A stretch of DNA of 64,000 bases, taken from NCBI GenBank assembly GCA_013400975.1, contig WBMZ01008676.1, positions 1 through 64,000 of the forward strand. Reading direction: 5' to 3'. The position numbers and the translations under genes were made by a program. This DNA is from Atrichornis clamosus (taxonomy: Eukaryota; Chordata; Aves; Passeriformes; Menuridae). Positions 24,531 to 36,916 of this stretch are shown here, in pieces (position 1 is the first letter of the stretch; each line of letters starts with the position of its first letter). The notes beneath the pieces were generated by a model. The model searched no databases. It was not told the DNA's origin and saw only the letters and a list, made by a program, of their open reading frames with translations.

Positions 24531-27231
24531 TTAACAATGCTGAAAACAGATGTCAAAATTCACCGAAGAGATTAAATACAGTCAGAAAAGTTAACCTGAC
24601 TTCAGGTCTATTATTATTAATGTGATCACACACAGATTCTGCCTGTGCTCTGTGCTCTATGAAATACTCTTTGCAGTTTACAGAAGCCAGCAGTGCTAAT
24701 TCCTTGTTCACATGTGGTTTCCATCCATGTTTATTTTATGGGCATTAACCTGAAATTAAGTCAACACAAAAGAAGAAGAGGAACAACAAAACTGAGTATT
24801 TTCAGAGGCAACACAAGCCTGAGTCTCGTGACAGCTGCTGTGCCGTTGCGGAATTTTAGGATACAGACACACATTTTTCCCCTGCCACTGCTATTTCTGT
24901 TATGCACGTAAAAGGGAGAGATCAGCTTCTCAGGGAAAATCATGGCTTTAACTGTGACTGATACAGAACAAATCGATACCCACCTAATTCAGAAACACGG
25001 TAACAGACACAGGTTGCCGACTGCAAACTCCTCAGTACCAGAACTCCCACCCCTGCTGCTTTAATTCAGAGACAGCTGGCGGAGCACACTGGAATTTCAC
25101 TCAGCAGACACTTGAAAGCAAGTGGAAGCAACCACAAGCTCCCTCTCTGTGCACTTCTCTTTTTGCACGCAAACCTGTCTTCAAGAAATCAGCTGTGAGA
25201 CAGGCCCAATGACTTCAGTCCACTGTGTCAAGATACCAGGAAAAGAGCAGATAAACATTGAAGAAGCGAGTTATATATTGCACCTGCAATGAAATAGGTC
25301 TCAGAATCACCCCTTAATCCCCCAACCCCAACCTGGCACCGAACCAAGCCAGGCCTGTGAGGGCGTTACAGTGAATTCAGAAGCTTTTGGCCACTCAGTT
25401 ACAGAACAGGCAAAAACCAGTGACCTGGGAGAATAAATCTCAAGAGAAGACATCATCCAGGTACATCGTAGCCCTGACACTCACTGCCCACCTCATCTCA
25501 AAATAGCACAATGTGATTTGGCAAGCAACATCTAAGGATGTTGGGGGTAACATGAATTTAACACAAGTAACTAAGAGATAAAGTTTAAGAACTGTGAGTT
25601 TTAAATTGAAGCTGCACTTTTAAATAACCAGCAGTAACAAAAACAAGTGAGTCATCTTACTTATCACCAACAGGCAAACCCAAAACAACAATGGATTCAC
25701 AGTTGTGGCTAAAGGATGTGAACAGTTTGTGAAACGTTGTGTGGAAACTCGATGCTTGTGGTTGACAAGGATTCAATTCCAGAGATGATTAAGGCATCTT
25801 CAGCACAGCTGTAACCATACACTAGAGTATCTTCTGTACCTCAGAAACTTTCTGAACTCTGGGATAATCCTCTAAACCCAACGTTCAAAACTTGTTCTGA
25901 AAGAATTACCTATACACCCTCAGAGGAGAAAAAAAAAAAATAACCCAACCTCTCTCAAATCCTTTGGCAGCTACTCTGTAACAGAGGAGTTCTGACCTGC
26001 TCTGGTGCTGGTTTCAGCTGTAGTGCACACCAGTAACTACAGCCTGAACAGCAACACCCTGTGCCTGCAGTGGTCTGGGAGGGCTGGAGGTCAGTCTGTG
26101 TGCAGAGCCCGGTGCACAGGCTGGAGTCTGCCAGCAAAGCAGAGTAAGCATAAAGCCCTATCACTTCACAACTACAGGGCAGTTTTTGCACCACTCAACA
26201 TTGGTTTAGTATTTGGTGGAATATTAAAACAAAGCTCTGCTGGGAAGGTATCCAAGCATAAAACCTCTCTGCAGAGAGAAATGTTTCTTAAAGGTCACAG
26301 GCCAACCTCTAAAAGGTTTTGTTGAAGTCTCCTCATATCAGTCTGTTCCTCCATAACTACAGTCTCTGAAGGCAGTGCTCATTTTTGGGTTTTAGCATCC
26401 CCACTTGGAATGCGATACCCATTTCTTTCAAGTCAGGATTTGGGATTTTAAGCACCACTGGTGTAATTACACCCATCAATTTCTTTAACCCACCAAAGAC
26501 CTCCCCGGTCTTCCAGATGCACTTACTAGGAGAGAATGAAGCTGCCTGCAAGAATCTTGGGTATTTCCATGCAGGAAATAATGCCAGTTTAACAGTTCTC
26601 ATACACATACAAATTAGCTGCTCAGAATCATGTGCTCCTGTTTTGGTTGAATACATTCACATCTGCTATGAAAAATATGGCTTTATCAACTGTTTCTTTA
26701 TGAGCTTGTTCTAACCCAGTGATGTGACAGTGCAAAACTACTTATTTTCTGTTTCATCAAGAAGCAATTCCTTCAGGCATTAGGATGTGACATAAAATCT
26801 TTTACTAAATTGAGCAATTTCATTAAGTTTTCTGTAAAGAAAGCAAAATACAGCATGGAATACAAAAGCTTTTAAAATGTGCCAGGGAATATCATTGGGA
26901 AGGTAACAAACTATGCAAGCCACAGGCCTGTATTACACATTTAAAACATTGTCTGAGACATTAAATAACCATAGAAACAGTTTTATATAATATGATTTAA
27001 CATCTGTTGTTCAAGAACTCAGGAGCAAACGTTTACTCTCTTCTGATTAATATTTGCAACTTTAAAAAAAATAAAAGGCATTCTTCTGATGACTGAAATA
27101 CATTCCCAGGGGGAATTCAAGCACCACAGTTCTTTCCACAGAATACCTCCAAATAAAACACAGCCAAGTATTGTCTGAGACATTCAACACCAGGAAAACT
27201 CTACACAGCAGAGATTCCCACTTCAGGCATT
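24531..27231 (-). other. WDR89 downstream region, probable 3'UTR and flank
   Basis: No gene or CR1 copy was recognised. On the minus strand, downstream of the WDR89 stop, I see no AATAAA within about 2 kb. The nearest poly(A)-signal candidates are ATTAAA at 25060-25065, followed by a G/T-rich stretch, and AATAAA at 24730-24735. If one is used, the 3'UTR would be about 2.2-2.5 kb. This is inference from motifs only. Confidence 0.4.
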
Positions 27232-28401
27232 TCACTTCTTCCTGCTTTTGAGGGAGGTGTTGTGAACTCTCACTCTCTTCTGCAGGGAAGAAGCAATCTT
27301 CAGAGATGCTTTCTTTGTGAGGGACCTTTCCACAGCTCCGGGTTTCCATAGCAACAGCTGAGCATCCTCTCCACCCGTCAGCAGCGACTCATCCGTGGGG
27401 CTCCAGCAGAAGGAGCGAACAGTGGCCGAGTGTCCCCCACAGAGGGTCCCCACCAGGCTCAGGCCATCGGTGCCACAGCTGATCAGGTGGATGTCTCCTG
27501 TGGAGGATCCCCCAATTAGGAAGAGTTTCCCTGCCTTTTCATGGTACAAGCCACCCACCAGGTACTGCAGGCCGTGGTTTTCAATGCAGACCGACTCTCT
27601 GACATCCCGAACGTGCAACAGGGTTATTGGTTCTTCAGTGTCCAGCTGAGCCATGTCCCACCAGCAGAACCCCTCATCGTGTGTCATGCAATAGACCTGT
27701 TTGTAATCCTCCCCAGACCAGCCAAGAGAACTCACTGATGAATCTGAATTGCAAGTTGATATCAAAGCATCATCTTCATTATCCTTGTTGATGTCGAACA
27801 CATTCACCAACCCATCGGTTGAGCCAGTTAGCATCAAATTGGGTTTGATAGGATGAAAACAGATTTTAGTGATGTCATCATTGTGACTTTCAGAATAGAC
27901 TCCCAGGGGTTCTTTAGTGGTGCTGGCACAGTCTGTAATGCCCCTTGCATCCCAAAACACCAGAAACGCGTCCTTTTCAACTTTCTCTGTTCCGGCACAA
28001 ACGATGAGATCACTGCAGCTGACATCAAAACTGACGAAGGCGTTGGAGGGATAGCCACTGAACACCTGCACAGGCTTCTGCGTGGCTGAACGCACGTCCC
28101 AGCACTTCACCGCGCCCTCGCTGCACGCCGAGAACACCAGGCTGTCACGCGCGCGTGCAAACCTCACCCCACGCAGCACCCCGGGACGGCTGCGGTACTC
28201 CCGCAGGAAGCGCAGCGCTTCCCTGTCGTACACCCTGACGGACACGTTGGAACAGGAAACTGCCACGAAGCGGGCGCTGCCCGGCTGGGGAGGTGTGGAG
28301 GTGTCCATGTCCAGCAGGTAGGCGGGCTCCTCGCCCGGCGCGCTGCGCCTGGCTATGCGCAGGCCCGCCAGCTGCTCCTCCACCTTCTCCACTGCAGCCA
28401 T
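27232..28401 (-). CDS. WDR89: WD repeat-containing protein 89
   Basis: A single uninterrupted 389-codon frame ending in TGA, close to the length of vertebrate WDR89 (human about 387). It is a WD40 protein. Blade-like repeats end in WD/FD-type dipeptides at AVKCWDVRS (about residue 100), FLVFWDARG (~150), GLVNVFDINKD (~205), GFCWWDMAQLD (~250) and DAQLLLWKPG (~350), so a six- to seven-bladed propeller is expected. The C-terminus is a basic tail (KKASLKIASS...LKSRKK). The whole coding sequence lies in one exon, as in other vertebrates. The ATG is 31 bases inside a predicted exon whose acceptor (TTGTTTGTTGCAG|G) sets the 5' boundary at 28432, so a 5'UTR intron lies upstream. Family function is poorly defined; WD40 propellers usually scaffold protein complexes. 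No frameshift or missing blade is apparent. Confidence 0.96.
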   Translation of the reverse strand: MAAVEKVEEQLAGLRIARRSAPGEEPAYLLDMDTSTPPQPGSARFVAVSCSNVSVRVYDREALRFLREYRSRPGVLRGVRFARARDSLVFSACSEGAVKCWDVRSATQKPVQVFSGYPSNAFVSFDVSCSDLIVCAGTEKVEKDAFLVFWDARGITDCASTTKEPLGVYSESHNDDITKICFHPIKPNLMLTGSTDGLVNVFDINKDNEDDALISTCNSDSSVSSLGWSGEDYKQVYCMTHDEGFCWWDMAQLDTEEPITLLHVRDVRESVCIENHGLQYLVGGLYHEKAGKLFLIGGSSTGDIHLISCGTDGLSLVGTLCGGHSATVRSFCWSPTDESLLTGGEDAQLLLWKPGAVERSLTKKASLKIASSLQKRVRVHNTSLKSRKK

Positions 28402-28434
28402 CTCAAACGCTCTCCCCAGCCTTGCCGGGAACCT
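28402..28434 (-). other. WDR89: WDR89 5'UTR portion and splice acceptor of the coding exon
   Basis: Read on the minus strand, CTATTGTTTGTTGCAG|GTTCCCGG is a good 3' splice site with a T-rich stretch before AG. The exon would start at 28432 and carry 31 nt of 5'UTR before the ATG. This fits the known vertebrate arrangement of noncoding 5' exon(s) followed by one coding exon. Confidence 0.7.
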
Positions 28435-31400
28435 GCAACAAACAATAGCCGAGGAGAGTTTTAATTATAACATTCTGAAATAGCATTAGCTTTAAAAACA
28501 CGTGTGAGAAAGCACCTCACGCAGAAGTGATGCAGGAGCTAAAACTCAATTATCCCGATGCCTTCCCCTCCACAACTTCATTCATAGAACAGAGAGAACA
28601 GGAAAGGGCTCCCTGAGTTAAGGAGTTCAGCCTCTCGTGTCTGTAAGCACTACACCAGATAATCCCCTTAACAGATTAACCAGTCTATCTGGGAATCCTG
28701 GGAGAGACGCTTAGCTAAATTTGCTTTATTGTTTTTATAAACTAACGTGATGTTCTCCACAAGTGGAAACAAAATGAAGCCATCGCCACTACCTGAGGAG
28801 GAGTAAGTTTTTTTCTAGGAAGCACAGCCCACAATCAGCTGCATCAGTACAACTGCAGGACACCTAAGTGAACTTCTGTGCTGAGGGATGTGCACAGGGG
28901 AGGCAGAGAACAAGGCCAGAATCACACAGAACTACAGCCTGAAATGGCCTGGTGAGGTAATTTTACAAGTATTTAGGTGCCCAGTGACGCACAGAAACAC
29001 CTGTCAGCACATCATGGCCCACCTAAACAGGCTACGTGACATGTGGAATTCACTGCAATTAAGCTCTTCCAAGCCTCCTGCAAAACCACATAACACTGGC
29101 TTTTAGTGCAGCTGATAAAAATCTTCCCTTCAGAGGCAATTCTTCTCTGCACTACTGAACCCTCCTAGAAACCCAAACTATTTCAGTGATGTACACAAAT
29201 GCAAACTTTACCAAGCAAAATCAAAATCAAACAAAATTCTCTTGATCCTCTCATAGATTCACTTCTACAATATGCCCTACAAAAAGAAAAAAAAGGAAAA
29301 GTTCTCCTTTCTATAACACAATGGAAAATTCTATTCTGTGATTGCAGTAAAGATTCCATCAATTCAGAGTCAGAAAAAGCACAGAAGCATTTCCATTTTA
29401 AAGAGGTATTTGCTGCTGTGAACAATACGCTTTTAGTGAGTGCTCAAACTACAACCATTTTTTAAAGGAAGGATGAAGGTATGTTAGGTACAATCATCCA
29501 CATGAGTGATCTCTGTTAAAAACACAGGTTCAATTAGACCAGTACTCTGTGATTAAAAAGAATCAAAACTCAAACATTGAGGGAATCACAGCAGGTTTTA
29601 AGGGGTCAACACTCCAGTGACTTCTCACTGGTACCAGTACTTCCTCAAGGACTAGGCCAGCAGACAATCCCAGGTACCACATGCATGAAATGACCCTTAA
29701 AACAAAAAATCCAAACAGAAACGGAGTAAAAATCAGGCAGACACAGAATGCAAGAAAATTTCCTCATGCCTTCCCAGCCGTCCTATCATCAATTTCTCTG
29801 CAAATTCTCCAGCCTGGATTTTTAGGAGTGGAATGTGCAAGTTTCCATGCATTACTTGCTTTAGTCATAATTATTTCAATTGTCCATGAGAGACCAAAAA
29901 CAAAGGAAAAGTTGCCATGACAAAGATGCATTCTGCTTTTTACACTTCTTCTTGTTGTTTGTAGTTGCAGGGTTTTGCTTTCCCTCCTCTGGTTTGGTGC
30001 ACACAAATACTTGTGACACCACGTGACAAACGAGCAAATTCTTAAAAAACAGCTTAAGTAGGTACACATAAAAACTTAATTCCCAAGTCACAAATAATCT
30101 CACTAAGTGATTTGCCTCAGTAATATCCTGACAATGAGGTCCCCAGGTTAATCTTCTACATCAAAGCAACCTTTCAGAGCACATCTACAAGTCATTTTTG
30201 CCATAAAATGCAGGCATCCTGTGGAAACTGCTTTCCCCTGTGAAGCAAAGAAGTTCAACGTGTTTTCTGGCATTACCCTGTGTACAACCTACCCTCACAA
30301 CTTGCTCCTTACTTACTCTTCTGGGTAGGTCCTTAAATGAAACAAGCTTTTACTAGAACTACTACATAAAGCCAACTGTTCTCAAACGCTGTTTGCTGTG
30401 CTGCTTAAACACAAAACTGTTAAACTTTCACGCAAATTAATAAAGTTAAGAAATAAAATATTTTAACATTATTCATAAGAAAAACTTCTACTTCATCCAG
30501 TTTACTAAAGAATTACAATGGAAGTTTCTATTTAAATACAGTTTCAAACACAAACCGTTGAGGGTGGAGAAAGTTTTCATAAACCAGCTCTCCCGTAGTG
30601 CTATGGTTACCAAAAAAATCAGGTTCTCTCAGTAAATTTTTTGTAAGAAAAATGTAGTTTTCCAAGCTGACCTGAATTTTAAGCTCTAAATATTCAGACT
30701 TTGTCTACTCAAAAGGCCAAGTAAACTCAAACAGACATGTTCCTGACAAATGTCATCCATTTGGAAAGCAAGCTGCAGTTGTTTAAATATTACTATGATA
30801 GAGAATATCTTTCTATAAGCAGTTTCTGCAACACTTAGGTCAGAGCTTTTACTGCTGGGGAGGGAACTCTACAAGCACCCAGAAGTTGTAAAAAGCCAGA
30901 GTCTGCAAAAGCAGTTTCATTCAGTTTTAATAATATTTTCTGGGAAATAAAATTAGCCCAAGACAACTCTTAAGCTTTTACCCTGAATGACTTAAGTACA
31001 GCTATTCTGAAATACCAGAAAATGCTGTTCATGTTTTCAGACAGAAGTGCAATTTCTACCATCAGGAAGCCAAAGGGTTCAGTTTTCAATTCTATTTCCA
31101 CTGCAGCAACTAAGAAGCCTTAAAATTACGTTTGATGACAGCCAGGTTTCTGCTAAAAGCTCAGTAAAATGTCTGCCTTAGTAAGAAGGTCTTCAGACTA
31201 TTATGAAATTGTGATTGAAGGTTATATAAACAATTCATGCTCAAACTTCAGGGTGTAGCTGCCAGCCCTTCCTTTTCAGAAGGGGAAGTCACTGTTGTAT
31301 TTTGATGGGAAAGTTTAAATGGCAGGAATAGGATCTGTGTTAAATTTATGAGACAAATAGGAAACAATGGTCTTCCAAACACAATAGAAGATAACTAAGC

Positions 31401-33010
31401 ACTGGACTGCAGCCACCTACAAAGCACATGGTCCTCTGCACTGAAGCACTTTCAGTTCCTTAAGTTCAACAACAGAGACATCTGTTTTCCAAAGAATCCT
31501 TTGGCAAAACCAGAGTCTTTGAAACCTGACATACTTTGGAGACAGCACAACAGCCAGTTATGATGATCAGTGAGGAAAACTGCTCATGTTAATGTGATGA
31601 ACTCTCTGACACGAAGACTCTGCAGGGCATGAACAGCTTGCTCTGGACTGCTCCAGTCTCAGCAGAAATCACAGAGAGCACTGTCCAAAACCTCTTCTTT
31701 CCCCATGGTATCTCCTTTGCTCAGAATGTGAGGCAGTTAATTAAACTCAGGTTCTTCACTTTCTCCATGCAGACCCTAATGAGACTGGTCTACAGTCTCA
31801 CTCCTGACAAAATCCAGGTCATAAGGTGCCAGGAAACCACCATCCCTGGGTGACACACGAGCACCTGGCTGAAGGTGTCTGGCTATGGCCAGTCCCTTGT
31901 GTTTGAAGCAGAGGTGCAATCCCATCCTTAGGGATCACCACTCCTCGTGTGGAACAGCTGCACCTTTCAGCAGCACCCACATCTGCACCCCCTGAGCAAG
32001 GCAAAGCCACCTTTTACAAATTAAACCTGAAACTTGTGTGTTATTGTATCTAGTCCTCTGGAATTATACTCATGTGATCTGTTCTATGAATTAACTTCAC
32101 AGTTACATGCAAGCCCTGCACGTCTCCTGGAAATCACAACTACCAGAAACAGTAAGCTTCTTGAAGGACATTCAAAACTCATTACATCTTGAGAACTCAG
32201 AATAAATTCAATTCTCTGAAACAACCTAAAATATTTTGACCTCCAGGGCATCCTACAAGGCTCTTTTAAAAAAGAAATAAACTCGATGTTTAGAATAGAA
32301 GGCACGAAGTGGAAGTGATGCCAAAGAGGCAGGACAGGATTTTCAGATGCCTTTGTTATGTGTTTCTCACTGGTGGAGTGTGGAAACAACCACACAGCAA
32401 GACCAGAAGCAAACAGCTGTGCCAAAGGCAGCCCTTTCCAGTGATGGAGGAAAGAAAAGCAAGCACCTACCTGCACTAACTAAACATTTCACATTGACCC
32501 AGCACATACTGCTGTGCTGCTTGTGCGATATTCTAAACGTTGCAGCCTCAATTCAAGCCAACAGGCGCATCAGTCCTCTTCAAACCAGAACGTTTTTCAA
32601 AAGATAAACCAGCAAATCATAAGTTATTTTCCTTTTCCTTTGAGTGGTGTACAGAAGATGCTGCCAAATTGCATAGTTCTCCTTTCCAAAAGGGAATGTT
32701 AGCTCAAAAACATACAGAAATACAAATCTACCTTGGAAAAATACAATGGAAAATGTGGAAAAATGGCACATTCTCAAAGATTTAATCACTAACGTAAGAG
32801 TAACTTACGAGTAGGAGGGTAAAAACACGTAATAAAAATGAAAACGACCTGTAGTTTTGGCAATCTTCTCCGCAGAGGTCAAATACCAAAAATAGCAAGG
32901 GATCTGAAACAGCGGCAGACGAAATCTTGCACTGTTCTTTCCTACTATAAACAACACAAACAGACCCTCCCTTTATTTTCACAATGATTAGAAGTTCAAG
33001 AACAACGTAA
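28435..33010. other. Probable WDR89 5' intron, nothing else recognised
   Basis: About 4.6 kb of AT-rich sequence with no recognisable exon, CR1 copy or RNA gene. The intronic assignment follows from the acceptor at 28433-28434 and the upstream CpG islands. Confidence 0.5.
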
Positions 33011-33260
33011 GGAGAAACCTGGAGCTCTGGGCCGTGGGAAGCAGCTCGAGCAGGCGGCAGGACACGCGGTTTGCGTTTGAAGGCAGAGCTGCCGAGGCGG
33101 GGGGAGCACCGCGGTGCTGCACCTCACGGCTGCAGGAGGCCTGCAGAGACCCCTCCCCACCGCACCACCTCCCCGCAGAAGATGGACCAGAAAACGACCT
33201 AAGCGCTGAGGGGAAGCGCAGAACGCCCACCAGGAATGCACAGTTTCTCCAGGGTACACG
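33011..33260. promoter_or_regulatory. Small GC-rich, CpG-containing patch
   Basis: About 250 bp with clustered CpGs and GC runs inside AT-rich DNA. It may be a secondary promoter or 5'UTR exon of WDR89. Donor-like sequences occur on both strands: plus-strand CAAC|GTAAGGA near 33004, and a minus-strand GTGAGG just downstream. No coding sequence is recognisable. Confidence 0.3.
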
Positions 33261-36200
33261 CTCCTAGAGCTGGTTTTGTTATTTTACCAACGCAGAGAGA
33301 TCAAGGGGGTTTTTTTCCAGCATTCCCACAAAGCCGGCTGAAGGCAAAGACAAGAGCATTTAGTCATCAGGCAGGAAGGGAATAAAATGCACGAGAGGCT
33401 ACGCTAAAGTGCAGAGACAAGATGTAACTGCCAAGAGAATTATTTCATCCTCTCAAATCAGCTACATCTCATTTCCAAATGTAAAGCACAGTAAGAAAGA
33501 AACTCCACGTAATTCTTCACTTGCAGTACAGAGAAAATAGTATCAGTAGAAGAGAAAGGAGGAAAAAAATAAAATACAAAGCCTACGAGAAGATCAAAAA
33601 AATTAGGCCTACCAAGCTACTTGGCTTTCATGAAATCAATTCCTGCCCTCCCACCAGGACTGAGCTCGGGGATACAATCCTGTTCAGCAACCGAGAGAGA
33701 GGAGCTGTAGGTGGGAGAGAGAACCAGGGAATTGGCCTTAAACAGTATAGGTTGGAGGGAAAAAATAAGTCAGAGGTAGGAGAGGATAAAGGGAAAAAGG
33801 CCCAGGTGTTAGTGCCTTGGGGTTCAATAATTTCAAAATAATTTTTTTTAAAGGAAACTACAACTTTTGCAAACTCATCTTTTGGGGGCATCAGCAGGTG
33901 TTCACATCAATACGGAAACAAAACCTCTTTTGAATATTATACCAGACATCCATAAAGAGAGAATGCAAAAACAACTTCTGGATTTGACCAAGCACAGCTT
34001 AAAATGCATAAGTCATAAAATCCATACACTGAGTATTTTCATCACAAGAAAACTTTAAGGTTGTCTTTCTTTGCATCCAACACTGGAAAATATGGTGGAG
34101 AGAGGTGAGATCTAGAACATTTAGGCATGCCTTCAGGTCCAAAGTGCAAAGAATTAACATTCAAACTTGAGTAACTGAAAGCCTATTGACAGAAATTCAT
34201 GAAACAAAGAGATAGTAAAGAGCTGCAAAGGACCCAGATGACCAATATTAAGAAAAAACTAAGTGTAGAATAATCCAATGTAAAATTTAAAAACTCAAAT
34301 AAGCTACAAAACACTATACAAAACTATAAAAATGCCAAATTACGAATTCTGGCTTCAAAATTAAGGAAAAATTATTAAAATCTGATGCTCAGATAGCAAA
34401 ACTACCTTCTCTAGAAAAATTTAGGAGACCTTTACATAAAACATGGGAAACATGGTTTCTAAATAGTCTAAGAAGCTGTGTAAAATATTTCAAACGCATT
34501 TGAGAATATTCCTTTTTCCATCTTCTCTTTTCATCCAATTCCATGCTGGTGACACAGACCTACTAGCAGAGGAGCCACAAAGGCAGCTCTGTCACTGGAA
34601 TCCCCCTCTGCCATGAGCAGCTGGACCCAACTGAGAACCTCCTTGTGAGAGGGAGCATTTCTCGTAGCGAGCTCACCACGTACAGGATGCAACTCCATCC
34701 AGGTGTGGATGAGGTGGTCATCCAATAAAGGACTAGTAAGAGGATAAGAGATGCTCTATTTTACCCTCATGGCTATTCTCAGATCAAGCTGGCATAAGCT
34801 GCAGCAGAAACAATCCTATTTTAAAAAGGCAGATCTGAAAGAGTGCCAGGCAAAGGTAAACTACAGAAAGAGATACTGTAATTGGGATATTTATATTCTA
34901 AATTGTACATATTATCGTTTCTTTTTCTGATAAAGAAAACTGTATTTAAAAACACTCTGTGAAAGCTCATCTATGCTGAAATTGCACACTCACAAGCCTC
35001 TGAACAGGTAAACAACAAATGCTGCATCCTCAGGTCAATTCTAGAGAACAGGGAAGAGCTGCCAGGAAAACTGTCCTGGTGCTGGGCCCTGGCTTTTGCA
35101 CTGAGCAAGGCTCTGAGATGGGGGTCCAATGTGAGGCTTGTGCCTGTTGCTAAACCCTTCTCCCTTCTCCTTCCAGGCACAGTGCTCAGCTGTGCTCCAG
35201 CCCAGCACACTCACAACGTACGGGGTGAGGCATCCAGATCGCCCTCTGAGAGAAGGGGACGCACCTACCAGGGGAACCATGGCCAGTTCTGTGGCTCCCT
35301 CCCTGTCTCTAACAACCACCTCCTCCCACAGTGGGACCCAGGTTATCTGTTAACACCCCCACGAGGAACGGCAGGTGGAGGTGTGTGCCCTGTCCCTGTG
35401 CAAACACCAACATTCCCGACTGCAGCAGGTGCAGGTAACGCACAGCGCCAGGACGCAGCGCCTCTGTGTGCTGGTGTCTGTAATGGAACCACAGCTACCC
35501 AGCCAACCCACTGCAAACCTCGAAGAGAATCCAAGTCTCAGCCTTCTGCACTTGTGCTTATCTCATCAGACCACAGCAACCACAGAAAAGTCATTTCCTT
35601 TGTCTCGTGAGCACCTCCCACCGTACCCATCACATGGACGTGACTTTTTGTAACCACAGACATCGGGAAGAAGATGCAGAACTGATCAGCCTCTCAAATC
35701 ACATACAGCCAACAACTGCTGGAAATCAAACACCTAGGGCACAATGTTCACCTGCGTGGAGTATTAAGTTTTTCTCCATTCACATTTCCACATGACAGCC
35801 ACGAGAGCTCAGAGAAGGTTCATACTCACAAACTGCATTTTCTTTTGTTAAGAGGTCCAACAGCTTTGCTGTCTGACTTGGCACCAGAGCTATGCACTGA
35901 GATGGTCATCTCAAAGATAAAGAAGACAGAAATAAAGCTGTTTATCTAAGTGGATTTGAATAAGAGCCTGGCCCACCAACACTTCATAGTCCTGACGATG
36001 GCACAACAGCTTACTGAACAATTCCAGCAAGGGGCAACATCCACTCCTCACTTTCTCAATCAGTGAAAAAAGGACAGCATTTACCCAACTTGCAATCCTT
36101 GTGCACACAAACATTAGTAAGTACAGTCAGCAGCAGACTTTTGAAAGAAAAAGCCTTGTTCTGAGTGTCTACTCTGCACTACAAGATACAATGCAAAAGT

Positions 36201-36880
36201 CACAGTGACACTGTGGTGCACCTAAAAATTCCACAATCGAAAAGTGCTCTGATGCCCTTTCAAGTTTGGGATTACAAGAAAGGACTCCAAGAGCGATGGT
36301 TCTCAGGGCCATTTTAAGCTGAACAAAACACCACATGAGTGGGCAACCCCAATGATTCACCCTACAGAGAAAGGTGAAAGGAAAAAATTACTTACACAGC
36401 TGCATGAATAATTTAGCGACTCTGAAACAACACCATTTATTTCCTTCAGTTTAGACATTGCCACTTACTAACAAAACATCCTCATATAAAAGAAACCTGG
36501 AAATAAGTAAGAAGATTCTTCCCAAATATTAATATATTTTGCTGAAATTCTCCCAAAGAATTTGTTTCTACGCCACAGGAAGCCTGGGAAATTTCAGCCT
36601 AAATTTAGCAGCAATCATAATAAAAGGATATAAAGAAACTTTGCTACAACTGGAAAAATAGCTCCTACTACCACACACTGGTACCAAAATACCTATAACA
36701 ACATAAAGTCAATGTTTTATTTACTGGAATATTTTAGAAATTCTTTCACAACAGTAATTTAGTTTAAGTACACTTCATTACCAGAGCTCATTCTTCAAAA
36801 CACAAAACTGTTATGTTGTCAAGACTCTTTTTTTAACTACCCAAGCTTAATTCAGTTGCTGGTGAACAGGTAAGAAGATA
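33261..36880. other. Probable WDR89 5' intron/intergenic, nothing recognised
   Basis: No gene recognised. 35,040-35,610 is locally richer in GC and C/T and holds a 159-codon plus-strand frame (35131-35610) of Ser/Thr/Pro/Gln-rich composition, with no domain and overlapped by frames on both strands. I do not call it a gene. Confidence 0.45.
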
Positions 36881-36881
36881 A

Positions 36882-36916
36882 TCCCCTACATGTGCAGATG
36901 TGGCACATGTAGGGGA
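36882..36916. repeat. Perfect 14-bp inverted repeat with 7-nt loop
   Basis: The arms are TCCCCTACATGTGC (36882-36895) and GCACATGTAGGGGA (36903-36916), exactly complementary, with loop AGATGTG. As RNA it would form a stable hairpin. It lacks the run of Us of a terminator and is shorter than a microRNA precursor; outside the arms pairing is poor. Confidence 0.9.

Noticed and set aside
27062..27349. 95-codon minus-strand frame overlapping the WDR89 3' end
   Set aside because: Out-of-frame shadow of the WDR89 coding region and its 3'UTR.
35131..35610. 159-codon plus-strand frame
   Set aside because: Low-complexity Ser/Thr/Pro/Gln composition, overlapped by frames on both strands, no recognised domain. 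Kept only as a note.
36882..36916. Hairpin read as a microRNA precursor
   Set aside because: Only 14 paired bases and no extended pairing outside the arms; too short for a Drosha/Dicer substrate.
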